From positions 4,030,001 through 4,094,000 of the forward strand of contig NZ_CP023049.2 in assembly GCF_002285635.2 (NCBI RefSeq): 64,000 nucleotides of DNA, written 5' to 3'. How positions within the stretch are numbered: position 1 is the stretch's first letter; every line of letters begins with the position of its first letter. Positions 53,413 through 62,462 of the stretch are shown here, piece after piece. Made by a program: the position numbers and the translations under genes. Source of the stretch: Chryseobacterium piperi. GTDB lineage: Bacteria; Bacteroidota; Bacteroidia; Flavobacteriales; Weeksellaceae. Under the pieces are notes generated by a model. It worked only from the letters and a program-made list of their open reading frames with translations. It searched no databases and had not been told where the DNA came from.

Positions 53413-56400
53413 ATGAAGAGATTTTCTATTTTTTTAATACTTCTTCTTTGTTTGATCGATGTGGGGTTATATGCTCAAGGCCCGACAGCTTTGCCATATG
53501 TTCAGGATTTTTCCACGGCAAATGATCTCACACTGGTTAATGGAAGTCAAATCAATAAATGGGAATACGGTTCCGCGACAGGTAATGCAGCGAGCTCCAT
53601 TTATATTTCGAATAACGGAGGAACAACTAATGCTTATACAACAGGTAACACGAGTATAGTTCATGCTTATAAGGATGTTCTCATTCCGGCAGGTTCTACC
53701 GTGGCTACTTTAGCATTTGATTGGAAAGCAGGTGGGGAAAGTACATATGATTATTTAAGAGTTTGGCAGGTACCTGCTACTTTTACACCAACAGCAGGAA
53801 CTCAAATTACTGCCGGAGGGGGTAATATTCAGGTTGGTCAATTTAACCAACAAACCACATGGCAGACTTACCTTAGTACAACGTTAAGCGTCAATAGTTT
53901 TGCCGGTAATACAATGCGTCTTGTATTTGAGTGGGTTAATGATGATAGTGCCGGGACACAACCACCTGTAGCAATTGATAATATCAATTTGTCAATTCCT
54001 ACATGTCTTTCACCTTCTGCTCCGGTTGTATCGGCAGTAACGGCTACTACAGCGACATTGGGCTGGACTGCACCAACTCCTGCACCAGGCGTAGGATATG
54101 AGTACTATTTTAGTACAACCAATACACCTCCTACGGCAGCAACGACCGGAACAGCGGCTACCGGAATATCAGCAACCGCAACACCACTTTTACCAAATAC
54201 AACGTATTATTGGTGGGTGCGTTCAGTTTGTAGTGCTACTGATAAAAGTATCTGGATTGCAGGATCTAATTTTACGACTACACAAGTAGCGGCCACTATT
54301 CCGTATATTCAGGATTTTTCTACCGGAAATGATTTTGGATTTAGTAACGGGACGCAACCTAATAAATGGGTATATGGTTCAGCTACAGGGAATCCTGCAG
54401 GTTCTATTTATATTTCTGACAATGGAACTGCAAATAATTATAATACCGGGCTCAGCAGTATTACTCAAGCCTATAAAGATATTCTTGTACCAGCTGGAAC
54501 TACTACCGCTACTTTATCATTTAATTGGAAAGCAGACGGAGAAAGTTCTTATGATTATTTAAGAGTTTGGTTGGTACCGGCTACTTTTACTCCGACTGCA
54601 GGAACTCAGATTACTACAGGAGGGGGAAGAATCCAGCTGGGAAACAATTATAATCAACAAACGAGCTGGCAGACTTTTCTTGATCCGGCTTTAGATATCA
54701 GCAGTTTTGCAGGAGCAACAATGCGTTTGGTCTTCGAATGGAGAAATGACAGTAGTGGAGGTACACAACCGCCAGTAGGAATTGATAACATTAGCTTATC
54801 TATTCCTACATGCTTAATACCGACTGCTTTAACTTCATCTGCTATTACATCTAATTCTGCAACTTTAGCATGGACTGCACCTTCTCCAGCTCCGGCCAAT
54901 GGATATGCATATTATATCAGTACTTCAAGTACACCACCGGTTGCAGGAACTGCTCCATCTGGAACAAGTACAGGAACTTCAGTGACATTGCCTTCTCTGG
55001 CTCCGAATACAACCTATTATTGGTGGGTGAAATCTGTTTGTAGCCCAACAGATAGTAGTATCTGGGTTTCAGGTACAAACTTTACCACAACACAAATACC
55101 GGCAACTATTCCATATAACCAGAATTTCTCCGGAGCGAATGATTTTGGCTTTACTAACGGAAGTCAGCCTAATAAGTGGGTGTATGGTTCGGCTGCTGGA
55201 AATCCTGCGAATTCTATTTATATTTCAGATAACGGAACTGCAAATAATTATAATACAGGGCTTACCAGTGTTACCCAAGCTTACAGAGATATCGCTGTTC
55301 CCGCAGGAACTACTGCCGCTACTTTATCATTTGACTGGAAAGCAGACGGGGAAAGTTCTTATGATTATCTAAGGGTTTGGCTGGTACCTGCATCTTATGT
55401 TCCTACTGCTGGAGTTCAGATTCCAACAGGAGGAGGAAGAATTCAATTAGGAAATAATTATAATCAACAAACGAGCTGGCAGACTTATTTTAATACCAAT
55501 TTGGATTTAAGCACTTTTGCCGGGACGACAATGCGTCTGGTATTCGAATGGAGGAATGACAGCAGTGGTGGTACTCAACCTCCGGCAGCTATTGATAATA
55601 TCAATTTGATTATCCCTACATGTAAAGTGCCTACAGCGATGTCTGTTGGAACAATAACATCCAATTCTGCAACAATAAGCTGGACAGCACCATCTCCGGC
55701 ACCAGGGATGGGATATGCTTATTATCTTACAACGACCAATGTGCCACCAGTTGCAGGAACTGCACCAACAGGAACAAGTACGGGGACCTCAGTGACATTA
55801 CCGTCTCTTGCTCCAAATACGACTTATTACTGGTGGGTAAAATCTGTTTGTAGCTCAACGGACAGCAGTCTTTGGGTTGCGGGTCCTACTTTTACTACCA
55901 CACAAATACCGGCAACTATTCCATATAATCAGAATTTCTCCGGAGCAAATGATTTTGGATTTAGTAACGGAACTCAACCTAACAAATGGGTATATGGTTC
56001 AGCTACAGGAAACCCTGCAAATTCTATTTATATTTCAGATAATGGAACTGCAAATAATTACAATACAGGGCTAAGCAGCGTTACTCAAGCGTACAGGGAT
56101 ATTCTTGTTCCTGTAGGAGCTTCTATTGCTACTTTATCTTTTGATTGGAAAGGGAATGGAGAAAGCACATACGATTACCTAAGAGTATGGCTGGTACCTG
56201 CATCATTTATGCCTACTGCAGGTGTACAGATTACAGCGGGTACAGGAAGAATACAATTAGGAAATAATTATAACCAGCAGTCTACATGGCAGTCATATCT
56301 GAATGCTAATTTAAACATCAGCAGCTTTGCAGGTACTACCATGCGTCTGGTATTCGAATGGAGAAATGACAGCAGTGGTGGTACTCAACCTCCTGCTGCC

Positions 56401-57984
56401 GTAGATAATGTAAGGTTAATTATATGCAGTACTGCAACACCTACTGTAACGGTGAGTGGTATTACTCATAATGCTGCTAATATTACATGGCCTCAGGATA
56501 TTGGAGGCGCATCTTATAATGTAAGATACAGACCTGTAGGTTCTGGTGGAGCATGGACTACAGTAAGTGTTCCTGCTGTTGTTGCTCCGGCAACAACGAA
56601 TAGCTATAGCTTGACAAACTTACTGCCGGCAACTTTATATGAAGTAGAAGTAGCTGCAGTTTGTAACAGTATTCCTGGGAATTATTCTCACAATGAATTT
56701 TTAACAAGATGTGATCCTACACCTCCAAACGTTACGGTAAGTAATATTACTACAACTTCTGCCTTGATAACTTGGGCGCCACTTGCAACCAGCTCTTCTT
56801 ATAAAATGAGATATAGAATAGTGGGCAGTGGTAATACAGGATGGAGTGCTGATATTATATTACCTTTAGCGCCAACCAATACTTATCTTTTACCAGGCCT
56901 TAATGTTTATACTACTTACGAAGTTCAGGTTGCGAATAAGTGTGATAACGAAACTACGTATAACGGATGGTCGTCTCCTGCGGTATTTACTACGGAGAGA
57001 ACATGTGATTTACCGCCTCCGGGATTAACGATCACTAATTTAACACCAATCACTGCTACGGTAATCTGGGATTCTTTCCCTGGAGCTACTTATATCCTGA
57101 GATATAGAAAAGTAGGTATTCCGAGCTGGACTACAGTGGCGTTAACCAACAATAATTATATTATTACAGGATTAACCGAACTGACAAAGTATGAAATGGA
57201 GGTTGCTAATGTGTGTAATGGTACACCGGGAACTTATACACCTCCTTATTACTTTACAACACCTACCGTAGTTTATTGTCAGATGTCTTCCGGAAACTCT
57301 GCGAGTGAATTTATTTCAAAAGTTACGGTAAAGCCTACAGGTAAACCAACGATGGAAAATGCTTCTGACGCATCAAACTATTCAGACTTTACAGGAGATC
57401 CTACGAAATTTATAGAATTGATTCAAGGTTCTACAGGGAATGAGATTTCCATAGAAAAATCATGGACCGGAAATAACTATGATGAAGGAATAGCTGTGTG
57501 GATTGACTTTGATAGAAATGGATCATTTGACATTGATGAAAGAATTCTGGTATCTTCACCGAATACTACAACACCTGTTAAAGGGACTTTCAATGTACCA
57601 ACTGATGCATTTATCAGTACTACGGATTATAAATATGTAGTGATGAGAGTGGCTATGCAAAGAGAAGGTATTCCTGTAAATTGTTTAAGTTTCGCAAATG
57701 GGGAAGTTGAAGACTATACCGTGAGGATTTCTAAAAATCCAGTGCCTAATGCAACTAATCAAACGGATATCTTGATTTATCCTAATCCGGTGAGCACAGT
57801 GTTGAATGTGAAGAATATCAGCAAAAGAGCAAATTATAAACTTTATAATGCAGCGGGCCAGCTGGTATCTAGTGGGATTATCTTAAACAATAAGATTGAT
57901 GTAAGCAGATTGATTAATGGAGTATATGTAATCGACATCGAAGATGTTCAGGGTTCGGCTCAAAAGAAATTTATTAAAGAATAA
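53413..57984 (+). CDS. Large repetitive T9SS adhesin-like protein
   Basis: 1523 residues. The signal peptide ends ...VGLYAQ. Four tandem units of about 270 residues each pair a MAM-like jelly-roll (NKWVYGSATGNPAGSIYIS, ESSYDYLRVWLVPATF, TMRLVFEWRNDSSGGTQPP) with a fibronectin type III domain (APNTTYYWWVKSVCS). Starts are near residues 27, 297, 565 and 835. Three more Fn3-like domains follow (about 1005-1280), then a GEVED domain (AVWIDFDRNGSFDIDE, FANGEVEDYTV) and a T9SS type A sorting domain (ILIYPNPVSTVLNVKN, FIKE end). No protease or other catalytic motif is seen. It is probably a cell-surface adhesin or glycan-binding protein. Confidence 0.88.
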   Translation: MKRFSIFLILLLCLIDVGLYAQGPTALPYVQDFSTANDLTLVNGSQINKWEYGSATGNAASSIYISNNGGTTNAYTTGNTSIVHAYKDVLIPAGSTVATLAFDWKAGGESTYDYLRVWQVPATFTPTAGTQITAGGGNIQVGQFNQQTTWQTYLSTTLSVNSFAGNTMRLVFEWVNDDSAGTQPPVAIDNINLSIPTCLSPSAPVVSAVTATTATLGWTAPTPAPGVGYEYYFSTTNTPPTAATTGTAATGISATATPLLPNTTYYWWVRSVCSATDKSIWIAGSNFTTTQVAATIPYIQDFSTGNDFGFSNGTQPNKWVYGSATGNPAGSIYISDNGTANNYNTGLSSITQAYKDILVPAGTTTATLSFNWKADGESSYDYLRVWLVPATFTPTAGTQITTGGGRIQLGNNYNQQTSWQTFLDPALDISSFAGATMRLVFEWRNDSSGGTQPPVGIDNISLSIPTCLIPTALTSSAITSNSATLAWTAPSPAPANGYAYYISTSSTPPVAGTAPSGTSTGTSVTLPSLAPNTTYYWWVKSVCSPTDSSIWVSGTNFTTTQIPATIPYNQNFSGANDFGFTNGSQPNKWVYGSAAGNPANSIYISDNGTANNYNTGLTSVTQAYRDIAVPAGTTAATLSFDWKADGESSYDYLRVWLVPASYVPTAGVQIPTGGGRIQLGNNYNQQTSWQTYFNTNLDLSTFAGTTMRLVFEWRNDSSGGTQPPAAIDNINLIIPTCKVPTAMSVGTITSNSATISWTAPSPAPGMGYAYYLTTTNVPPVAGTAPTGTSTGTSVTLPSLAPNTTYYWWVKSVCSSTDSSLWVAGPTFTTTQIPATIPYNQNFSGANDFGFSNGTQPNKWVYGSATGNPANSIYISDNGTANNYNTGLSSVTQAYRDILVPVGASIATLSFDWKGNGESTYDYLRVWLVPASFMPTAGVQITAGTGRIQLGNNYNQQSTWQSYLNANLNISSFAGTTMRLVFEWRNDSSGGTQPPAAVDNVRLIICSTATPTVTVSGITHNAANITWPQDIGGASYNVRYRPVGSGGAWTTVSVPAVVAPATTNSYSLTNLLPATLYEVEVAAVCNSIPGNYSHNEFLTRCDPTPPNVTVSNITTTSALITWAPLATSSSYKMRYRIVGSGNTGWSADIILPLAPTNTYLLPGLNVYTTYEVQVANKCDNETTYNGWSSPAVFTTERTCDLPPPGLTITNLTPITATVIWDSFPGATYILRYRKVGIPSWTTVALTNNNYIITGLTELTKYEMEVANVCNGTPGTYTPPYYFTTPTVVYCQMSSGNSASEFISKVTVKPTGKPTMENASDASNYSDFTGDPTKFIELIQGSTGNEISIEKSWTGNNYDEGIAVWIDFDRNGSFDIDERILVSSPNTTTPVKGTFNVPTDAFISTTDYKYVVMRVAMQREGIPVNCLSFANGEVEDYTVRISKNPVPNATNQTDILIYPNPVSTVLNVKNISKRANYKLYNAAGQLVSSGIILNNKIDVSRLINGVYVIDIEDVQGSAQKKFIKE
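53500..56430 (+). repeat. Four tandem DNA repeats of about 0.8 kb
   Basis: Units begin near 53500, 54304, 55108 and 55918. Units 2-4 share long near-identical DNA, for example the stretch around GGAACTGCAAATAATTATAA and the AATGACAGCAGTGGTGGTAC stretch at 55556 and 56366, far beyond what protein conservation requires. Unit 1 is more diverged. Confidence 0.85.
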
Positions 57985-58006
57985 TTGATCAATCAATTTT
58001 AGATAG

Positions 58007-58040
58007 AATAAGCCCTCAGAAATGAGGGCTTATTTTTTTT
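58007..58040 (+). terminator. Terminator of the adhesin gene
   Basis: The perfect stem AATAAGCCCTCA / TGAGGGCTTATT with a GAAA loop is followed by T8. Confidence 0.9.
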
Positions 58041-58500
58041 AAACATATAAGAGTTTTGCTTTTCCTTGTTGTAATAAAAAGCTCTTCTGATATCAGAAGA
58101 GCCAATAGACAGAAATATGATGTATTAAAAAGTGTTTCAAATAAAACTTCCCGATTAAGGGAAGTTATGATTATCAGTTCCTTTAAGTCAGAAGATAAAC
58201 ACTAAGTGATGAACTAATAAAGGATTGTTATTCAAAACTATTAATAAAAAATTCACCAACTTATGATTTGAGTCATAAACTAAGGATTATTTAACCCTTA
58301 GTTTTAAGGTATCAATCCAAAGTCATAGTAAACCATCTTCATCAATGGTTTCATTACCCTCAGTTTACTGAGGGTTTTAAAATGATACTACTACCGTTAA
58401 ATTTTAATTATACTCTCTGATCCCCAGTGCCATGCTGGGGATTTTTTTGATTAATAAACACAAAAAATCCCTAAACTGTTAAGAATAGGGATTTCTTTGA
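58041..58500. ncRNA. Stem-loop array, possible structured RNA
   Basis: No ORF, but eight inverted repeats in line: 58081-58102 (perfect 22-bp palindrome GCTCTTCTGATATCAGAAGA plus GC), 58145-58166 (AACTTCCC/GGGAAGTT), 58261-58278 (TTATGA/TCATAA), 58277-58304 (AAACTAAGG/CCTTAGTTT), 58330-58351 (AAACCAT/ATGGTTT), 58356-58375 (ACCCTCAGT/ACTGAGGGT), 58420-58442 (ATCCCCAG/CTGGGGAT plus T7), and 58463-58497 (AAATCCCTA/TAGGGATTT). Long-range pairs (AGTTC 58177 with GAACT 58211; GGATTG with CAATCC) add to it. This may be a structured RNA ending at 58449, or a run of old terminators. Family unknown. Confidence 0.4.
58420..58449 (+). terminator. Strong terminator at the end of the stem-loop array
   Basis: ATCCCCAG-TGCCATG-CTGGGGAT is followed by T7 on the plus strand. 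No protein gene ends just upstream, so it would terminate a noncoding transcript or read-through from the adhesin gene. Confidence 0.75.
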
Positions 58501-58522
58501 GGTACCTAGCGCTCTTGAATCC
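58498..58522 (-). other. tRNA-3'-end-like scrap, possible attachment site
   Basis: On the minus strand TTCAAGAGCGCTAGGTACCT resembles the T-loop, T-stem and acceptor end of a tRNA, followed at once by a hairpin terminator (58463-58497), as after a real tRNA gene. The rest of the tRNA is absent and the conserved C after the T-loop is missing. It may be the 3' fragment left where an element integrated into a tRNA gene. Confidence 0.3.
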
Positions 58523-58704
58523 ATATAACAATAAAGCCTAATATATATTCATTTCATTGATTTTAAGTGTTTTATATAGTTGTTAGAAAATAGTAAAACT
58601 ATATAAATACCAATAGACGACCCCTGTTTTAGTCCCTGATTTTAAAAGTAGGGACTAAATATAAATAAGGGTATTCAAAAGAAACAATTTCTAAGTTAAT
58701 AATT
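58523..58704. other. Noncoding segment with an 8-bp dyad
   Basis: AT-rich. TAGTCCCT (58630-58637) and AGGGACTA (58650-58657) form a dyad that could be a recombinase site or a hairpin. It lies 48 bp before the recombinase remnant. Confidence 0.35.
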
Positions 58705-58842
58705 ATGCGGTCTGTGTATAAAGATCCAACTAAGGCTCCGGAGGAGATTTACAAGCCAATTGGTTTGACTAGAGCAAAGTTTTATCGTTATGCTAAAATT
58801 CTTGATAATCATACGAATGAAGAAATAAAAAAATGTCGATAA
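58705..58842 (+). pseudogene. Serine recombinase/resolvase C-terminal remnant
   Basis: A 45-codon frame. Its centre, VYKDPTKAPEEIYKPIG followed by LTRAKFYRYAKIL, matches the C-terminal helix-turn-helix of Hin/resolvase-type serine recombinases (…Y-x-(D/E)-P-x(3)-(P/V)-EEI…GISRATFYRY…). The catalytic N-terminal domain is absent. It may be a decayed mobility gene at the edge of the island, or a stand-alone small DNA-binding protein, which is less likely. Confidence 0.6.
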
Positions 58843-58986
58843 AAAAGTAGTAATTTAGATTGTATCATAACTACGACAAACTATAAAATAGCTATGAGAG
58901 AAGGTATTTAAAAGCAAACGAGCTATATAAAAAATCATTATAAGTATATAAAAATTACGTAATTTGCCTAATCTATACAGTACAAA

Positions 58987-61041
58987 ATGGAAACACTATC
59001 CGCAACATCAAATATTGCTAATAAAGTAAGAAATACGAGGTTACCTCGTACAAAACCTTTAATGCCATTGTTCGAAGTAATAAGTAACTCTATTCATTCG
59101 ATTGAAGAAGCGGAAAAAGCTGCTCTTTTGAAGAAAGCAGAAGGAGAAATTGTTATAAAATGTATAAGGAAGGGCGGCGATGACGTACTAAGTAGCCTTC
59201 CGGAAATAGATAGATATCCAATTCATTCTTTTGAAATCATCGATAATGGTATAGGGTTAAATGCTGACAATTTGAAATCATTTGTTGAGGCTGACACAGA
59301 CCATAAAATAGAAATAGGAGGCAAAGGCGTTGGAAGATTTGTATGCCTGAAAGCTTTTACTGAACTTAATATTTATAGCCAATTCAGAGATGAAAGTGAT
59401 AGTTTAAAAGCTATTTCTTTTGATTTTAGAAATACTAAAAAAGGCTTTCATAATATTGAGGAACCTAAGCCTATATATGATTCTACAGGAACTAAAGTAG
59501 TGCTTAAAACGTATAAAGAAGATTATCAGAAAAATCTTGATTTTGATTTACATTCTGTTGCTAAAGAGATAGTAGCCCATTTTCAATTATACTTCATTAG
59601 GGAACAAGTTCCGAAGATAATAATAAGAAATCAAAATAATGTTGAATTTAATTTGCTTAACCTTTATAATGCAGAGTTCAAAAGTGATGTCCAAAAGAGA
59701 GAGTTTAATTTAGATGGCGAAGATTTCATTTTGTTCTTAACTAAATCTCTTGAATTCCAAAGCCATAAAATACACTTTTGCGCTCATAACAGAAGTGTTG
59801 TTAATGAAGGCTTATATACAAGAATAATAGATTTAGGCAGATCTTTTATAAAGGACGAGCACGGTGAAAAATTTTTTTATCAAGCTTACGTTGTAGGAGA
59901 TCTTTTAGATGAGTATGTAGATACAGAGCGAATCGGCTTTAATTTTCCTGGCGTGGATGATGGAACAGAAGAAGAGTCATTATATATTAATTTATCAAGG
60001 CTGAGAAGAGCTTCTGTTAATTGCATTGAAGATATCCTATCAGATTTCTTGAAATCAATAAGAACCCAAAAAGTAGAAAATTATAGACCTACTATCACTG
60101 AAGAACTTCCGCAATATAGAAGCACATTAAACTACCGTAAATCTGAAGTAATGAAACTTGCTCCTGATCTGCCAAAAGAAAAACTTGATATCGAATTATA
60201 TAAAATTGAGGCAAAGTGGAGATTAGAAGTGAAGGAAGAAAAAATAAAGCTTCTGGATGAAAAAAAAGATATCACAAATCATGAGGAATATGCTAAAAAA
60301 TATGAAAAATTTTTAGCAGAATTTAATGAGATTGGTAAATCTGACTTAGCCAGATATGTAGTACATAGACGAACTATAATAGAATTACTTGAGAATCTGA
60401 TTGGAGTCAACTCTGAAAGTAAATTTGAAAATGAAGATTTATTACATAATATTTTCTTTCCAATAAGAACAACATCTGATGAAATCACACCAGACAAGCA
60501 AAATCTTTGGTTGATTGATGAAAGATTAACGTATCATTCATTTCTGGCATCAGACAAAACTTTCAATAGCATTAACGAAGTTTCTCAAGATAGCAAAGAC
60601 AGAACAGATCTCTTGATTTATAACGAAGTCTTTGCATTTTCTGATTCAAAGATGGCCCCCCATAATTCTTTCACAATTGTAGAGTTTAAAAAGCCGATGA
60701 GGGATAATTATCAGGACTATAATGAAGAAAAAAATCCAATTGAACAGACTGAAAAATACATTGATAGTTTATTGGACAAGAAAGTAAAAGGACGAAATAG
60801 AAGAACGATCGAAGTAACTGACAAAACTCCTTTCTATGTTTATATTATTTGTGATATTACTCCTTCATTAGAAAAAGTTTTAAAAAACAGAGAGTTCGGA
60901 AAAACTCCTGATGGTAAAGGCTATTTTAAAGTTAAAAGTAAATACTACTCTGCATATTTTGAGGTATTGCCATTTGAAAAAGTATTAGATGATGCTAGAA
61001 AGAGAAATAGAATACTCTTTGAAAAGCTCAACATTGACTAA
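58987..61041 (+). CDS. GHKL ATPase fused to a PD-(D/E)XK-like nuclease domain
   Basis: 684 residues. N-terminal Bergerat ATPase: N-box VISNSIHSIEEAE (N34), EIIDNGIGL (D86, G88, G90) and the ATP lid GGKGVGRF (111-118), as in Hsp90/MutL/histidine-kinase folds. A transducer-like middle domain and a charged helical region (about 400-470) follow. The C-terminal part has RTDLLIYNEVFAF (D at about 541), then FTIVEFKKPMR (E-x-K at about 567-570) and EQTEKYI, the order of a PD-(D/E)XK nuclease. The mix of ATPase switch and nuclease recalls anti-phage effectors, but no named system is recognised. AT-rich, with a recombinase remnant upstream. Confidence 0.75.
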   Translation: METLSATSNIANKVRNTRLPRTKPLMPLFEVISNSIHSIEEAEKAALLKKAEGEIVIKCIRKGGDDVLSSLPEIDRYPIHSFEIIDNGIGLNADNLKSFVEADTDHKIEIGGKGVGRFVCLKAFTELNIYSQFRDESDSLKAISFDFRNTKKGFHNIEEPKPIYDSTGTKVVLKTYKEDYQKNLDFDLHSVAKEIVAHFQLYFIREQVPKIIIRNQNNVEFNLLNLYNAEFKSDVQKREFNLDGEDFILFLTKSLEFQSHKIHFCAHNRSVVNEGLYTRIIDLGRSFIKDEHGEKFFYQAYVVGDLLDEYVDTERIGFNFPGVDDGTEEESLYINLSRLRRASVNCIEDILSDFLKSIRTQKVENYRPTITEELPQYRSTLNYRKSEVMKLAPDLPKEKLDIELYKIEAKWRLEVKEEKIKLLDEKKDITNHEEYAKKYEKFLAEFNEIGKSDLARYVVHRRTIIELLENLIGVNSESKFENEDLLHNIFFPIRTTSDEITPDKQNLWLIDERLTYHSFLASDKTFNSINEVSQDSKDRTDLLIYNEVFAFSDSKMAPHNSFTIVEFKKPMRDNYQDYNEEKNPIEQTEKYIDSLLDKKVKGRNRRTIEVTDKTPFYVYIICDITPSLEKVLKNREFGKTPDGKGYFKVKSKYYSAYFEVLPFEKVLDDARKRNRILFEKLNID

Positions 61042-61139
61042 CTTTAATAGATCTATAATTAAACAAAACCAACATTTCACAGAATAATCAAATCTTAGAT
61101 AAGGGAAACAAAATAGTCTTAAAAAACGATCAATTAACT

Positions 61140-61511
61140 ATGAACAATTATAATGGTCAATTTGAACACAATTTTTTTGTTGTAATTGAAGCAGATAATC
61201 ATGATACCTGTTTAAAATTTGCATCATATATTAAAAAAGCAATAGAACCTTGGTTTTTACAAACGGAGAATGTCACCGAGCATAAATCAGCTCGAAAAGG
61301 AGATGTATTGAGACGTGATATATCTGTGAAGCATACTGCATTTGCTAATGATATTATTATCTTCAATGAAATGCTCCGTACACTAATATGGAATTATAAT
61401 TTATATTTTAATGTAAAAATACATATTGATGACAGGGGTACGTTACCCAAGGATAGTAGAAAAGAAATCAAAAAAAATTTAATTGACATTAAAATCTCAC
61501 AAAAACGATAG
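61140..61511 (+). CDS. Hypothetical protein (123 aa) after the GHKL-nuclease gene
   Basis: Starts 98 bp after the GHKL-nuclease gene on the same strand. The protein is soluble, with a predicted beta-alpha-beta start (NFFVVIEADNHDTCLKFASY), a central charged turn (EHKSARKGDVLRRDISVKH) and a beta-helix end (YFNVKIHIDDRGTLPKD). The ends of the first and third segments could pair in a ferredoxin-like fold, but I recognise no family. It could be a second component of the preceding gene's system. This is a suggestion from position only. Confidence 0.55.
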   Translation: MNNYNGQFEHNFFVVIEADNHDTCLKFASYIKKAIEPWFLQTENVTEHKSARKGDVLRRDISVKHTAFANDIIIFNEMLRTLIWNYNLYFNVKIHIDDRGTLPKDSRKEIKKNLIDIKISQKR

Positions 61512-61555
61512 AAACCTAATTGTATATTTATATTTAAAAAATAACTAAAATACCT

Positions 61556-61977
61556 ATGTCAACAGATCAGATATTAACCGGAATTGGACTAGTTGGAATT
61601 GGTGGACTTATAAAAAGCTTTTTTGATTTTTTAGTGGCAAATAGAAAATTAAAAAATGATGCTAAACAGTCAACAAAAGAAATAAGATATAAAGCAATAA
61701 TTTTAATGTGTTATGTGCTCGTAAATTATGATAAAGAAAAACAACTCTTATTATAAATCGCCCCGATATAGATTCTATAGACAGGCTTAAAAATGAAATC
61801 TCTATAGAGTTTATAAATATGTCACTTTTTGGATCTGATAATGTAATAATAGCAATGAAGAAGTTTATTTTTGAACCAGACGTGACAGCATTAAATAATT
61901 TAGCAATTGCTATGAGAAAAGATTTATATGGTATTCGGACTAAACTAAACCGTGATCATTTCAATATAGAACTATAA
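61556..61977 (+). pseudogene. Membrane-anchored hypothetical protein broken by a frameshift
   Basis: The first frame (61556-61756) encodes MSTDQILTGIGLVGIGGLIK with a hydrophobic N-terminal helix and a charged coil, and stops after KEKQLLL. The frame one base back continues without stop to 61977: INRPDIDSIDRLKNEIS, SLFGSDNVIIAMKKFIFEPD, RKDLYGIRTKLNRDHF. Coding character carries across the join near 61747-61754, so a single gene of about 140 codons has lost or gained a base, or a sequencing error is present. Family unknown. The second half has an N-terminal-type helix bundle. Confidence 0.6.
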
Positions 61978-62008
61978 TTATTTATTCAACAAATAGTCTC
62001 AAAAAGTG

Positions 62009-62275
62009 ATGGAAACAAAAACTAGCTTTACAATAAATGATTTTATTTCATTTGGAATCACATTATTTATAGCTTTCATTATTTTGATTATAAATTCCGA
62101 TATTATTCTTTTAATCTATAATTGGGCACTTTCATTAATCGAAGATGTAAAATACTTTTCTATAGAGACTCAGGCTTTATTTATTACTCTATTAATCTTG
62201 ACTATTTCAATGTTTATATTTAATAAAATTATAGAAAAATTTCTTCAGGTTTTAAAAAAGAAAAATAATAATTAA
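62009..62275 (+). CDS. Small membrane protein (88 aa)
   Basis: Two hydrophobic helices (about residues 14-38, GITLFIAFIILIINSDIILL, and 54-74, ALFITLLILTISMFIF) separated by an acidic loop, with a basic tail (QVLKKKNNN). Starts 31 bp after the frameshifted gene. A GTG codon directly precedes the ATG. No family is recognised. It may act with its neighbour, which also has a membrane helix. Confidence 0.55.
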   Translation: METKTSFTINDFISFGITLFIAFIILIINSDIILLIYNWALSLIEDVKYFSIETQALFITLLILTISMFIFNKIIEKFLQVLKKKNNN

Positions 62276-62338
62276 TATCACAAAGCGATTAGATGGAAGA
62301 TAATTTGAATTTGTCTGAAAGACAGGGAAGTTTACCGA

Positions 62339-62413
62339 ATGTCTATAAATACTATTGAAGAAAGAATTAGAAAATTAATTAATGAAACTCCCCTCAATTT
62401 TTACTTAAAATGA
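62339..62413 (+). CDS. Possible 24-residue ORF
   Basis: ATG to TGA encoding SINTIEERIRKLINETPLN, an amphipathic-looking helix. It lies in a 187-bp gap and overlaps another short ORF in a different frame, so coding status is doubtful. Confidence 0.2.
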   Translation: MSINTIEERIRKLINETPLNFYLK

Positions 62414-62462
62414 AAACTCATAAAAGAGCGTATTTGACAAAAATATATAGGAAATAAATATT

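Noticed and set aside
58041..58500. CRISPR array
   Set aside because: The repeated hairpins differ from each other in sequence, there is no constant repeat or spacer pattern, and no cas gene is present.
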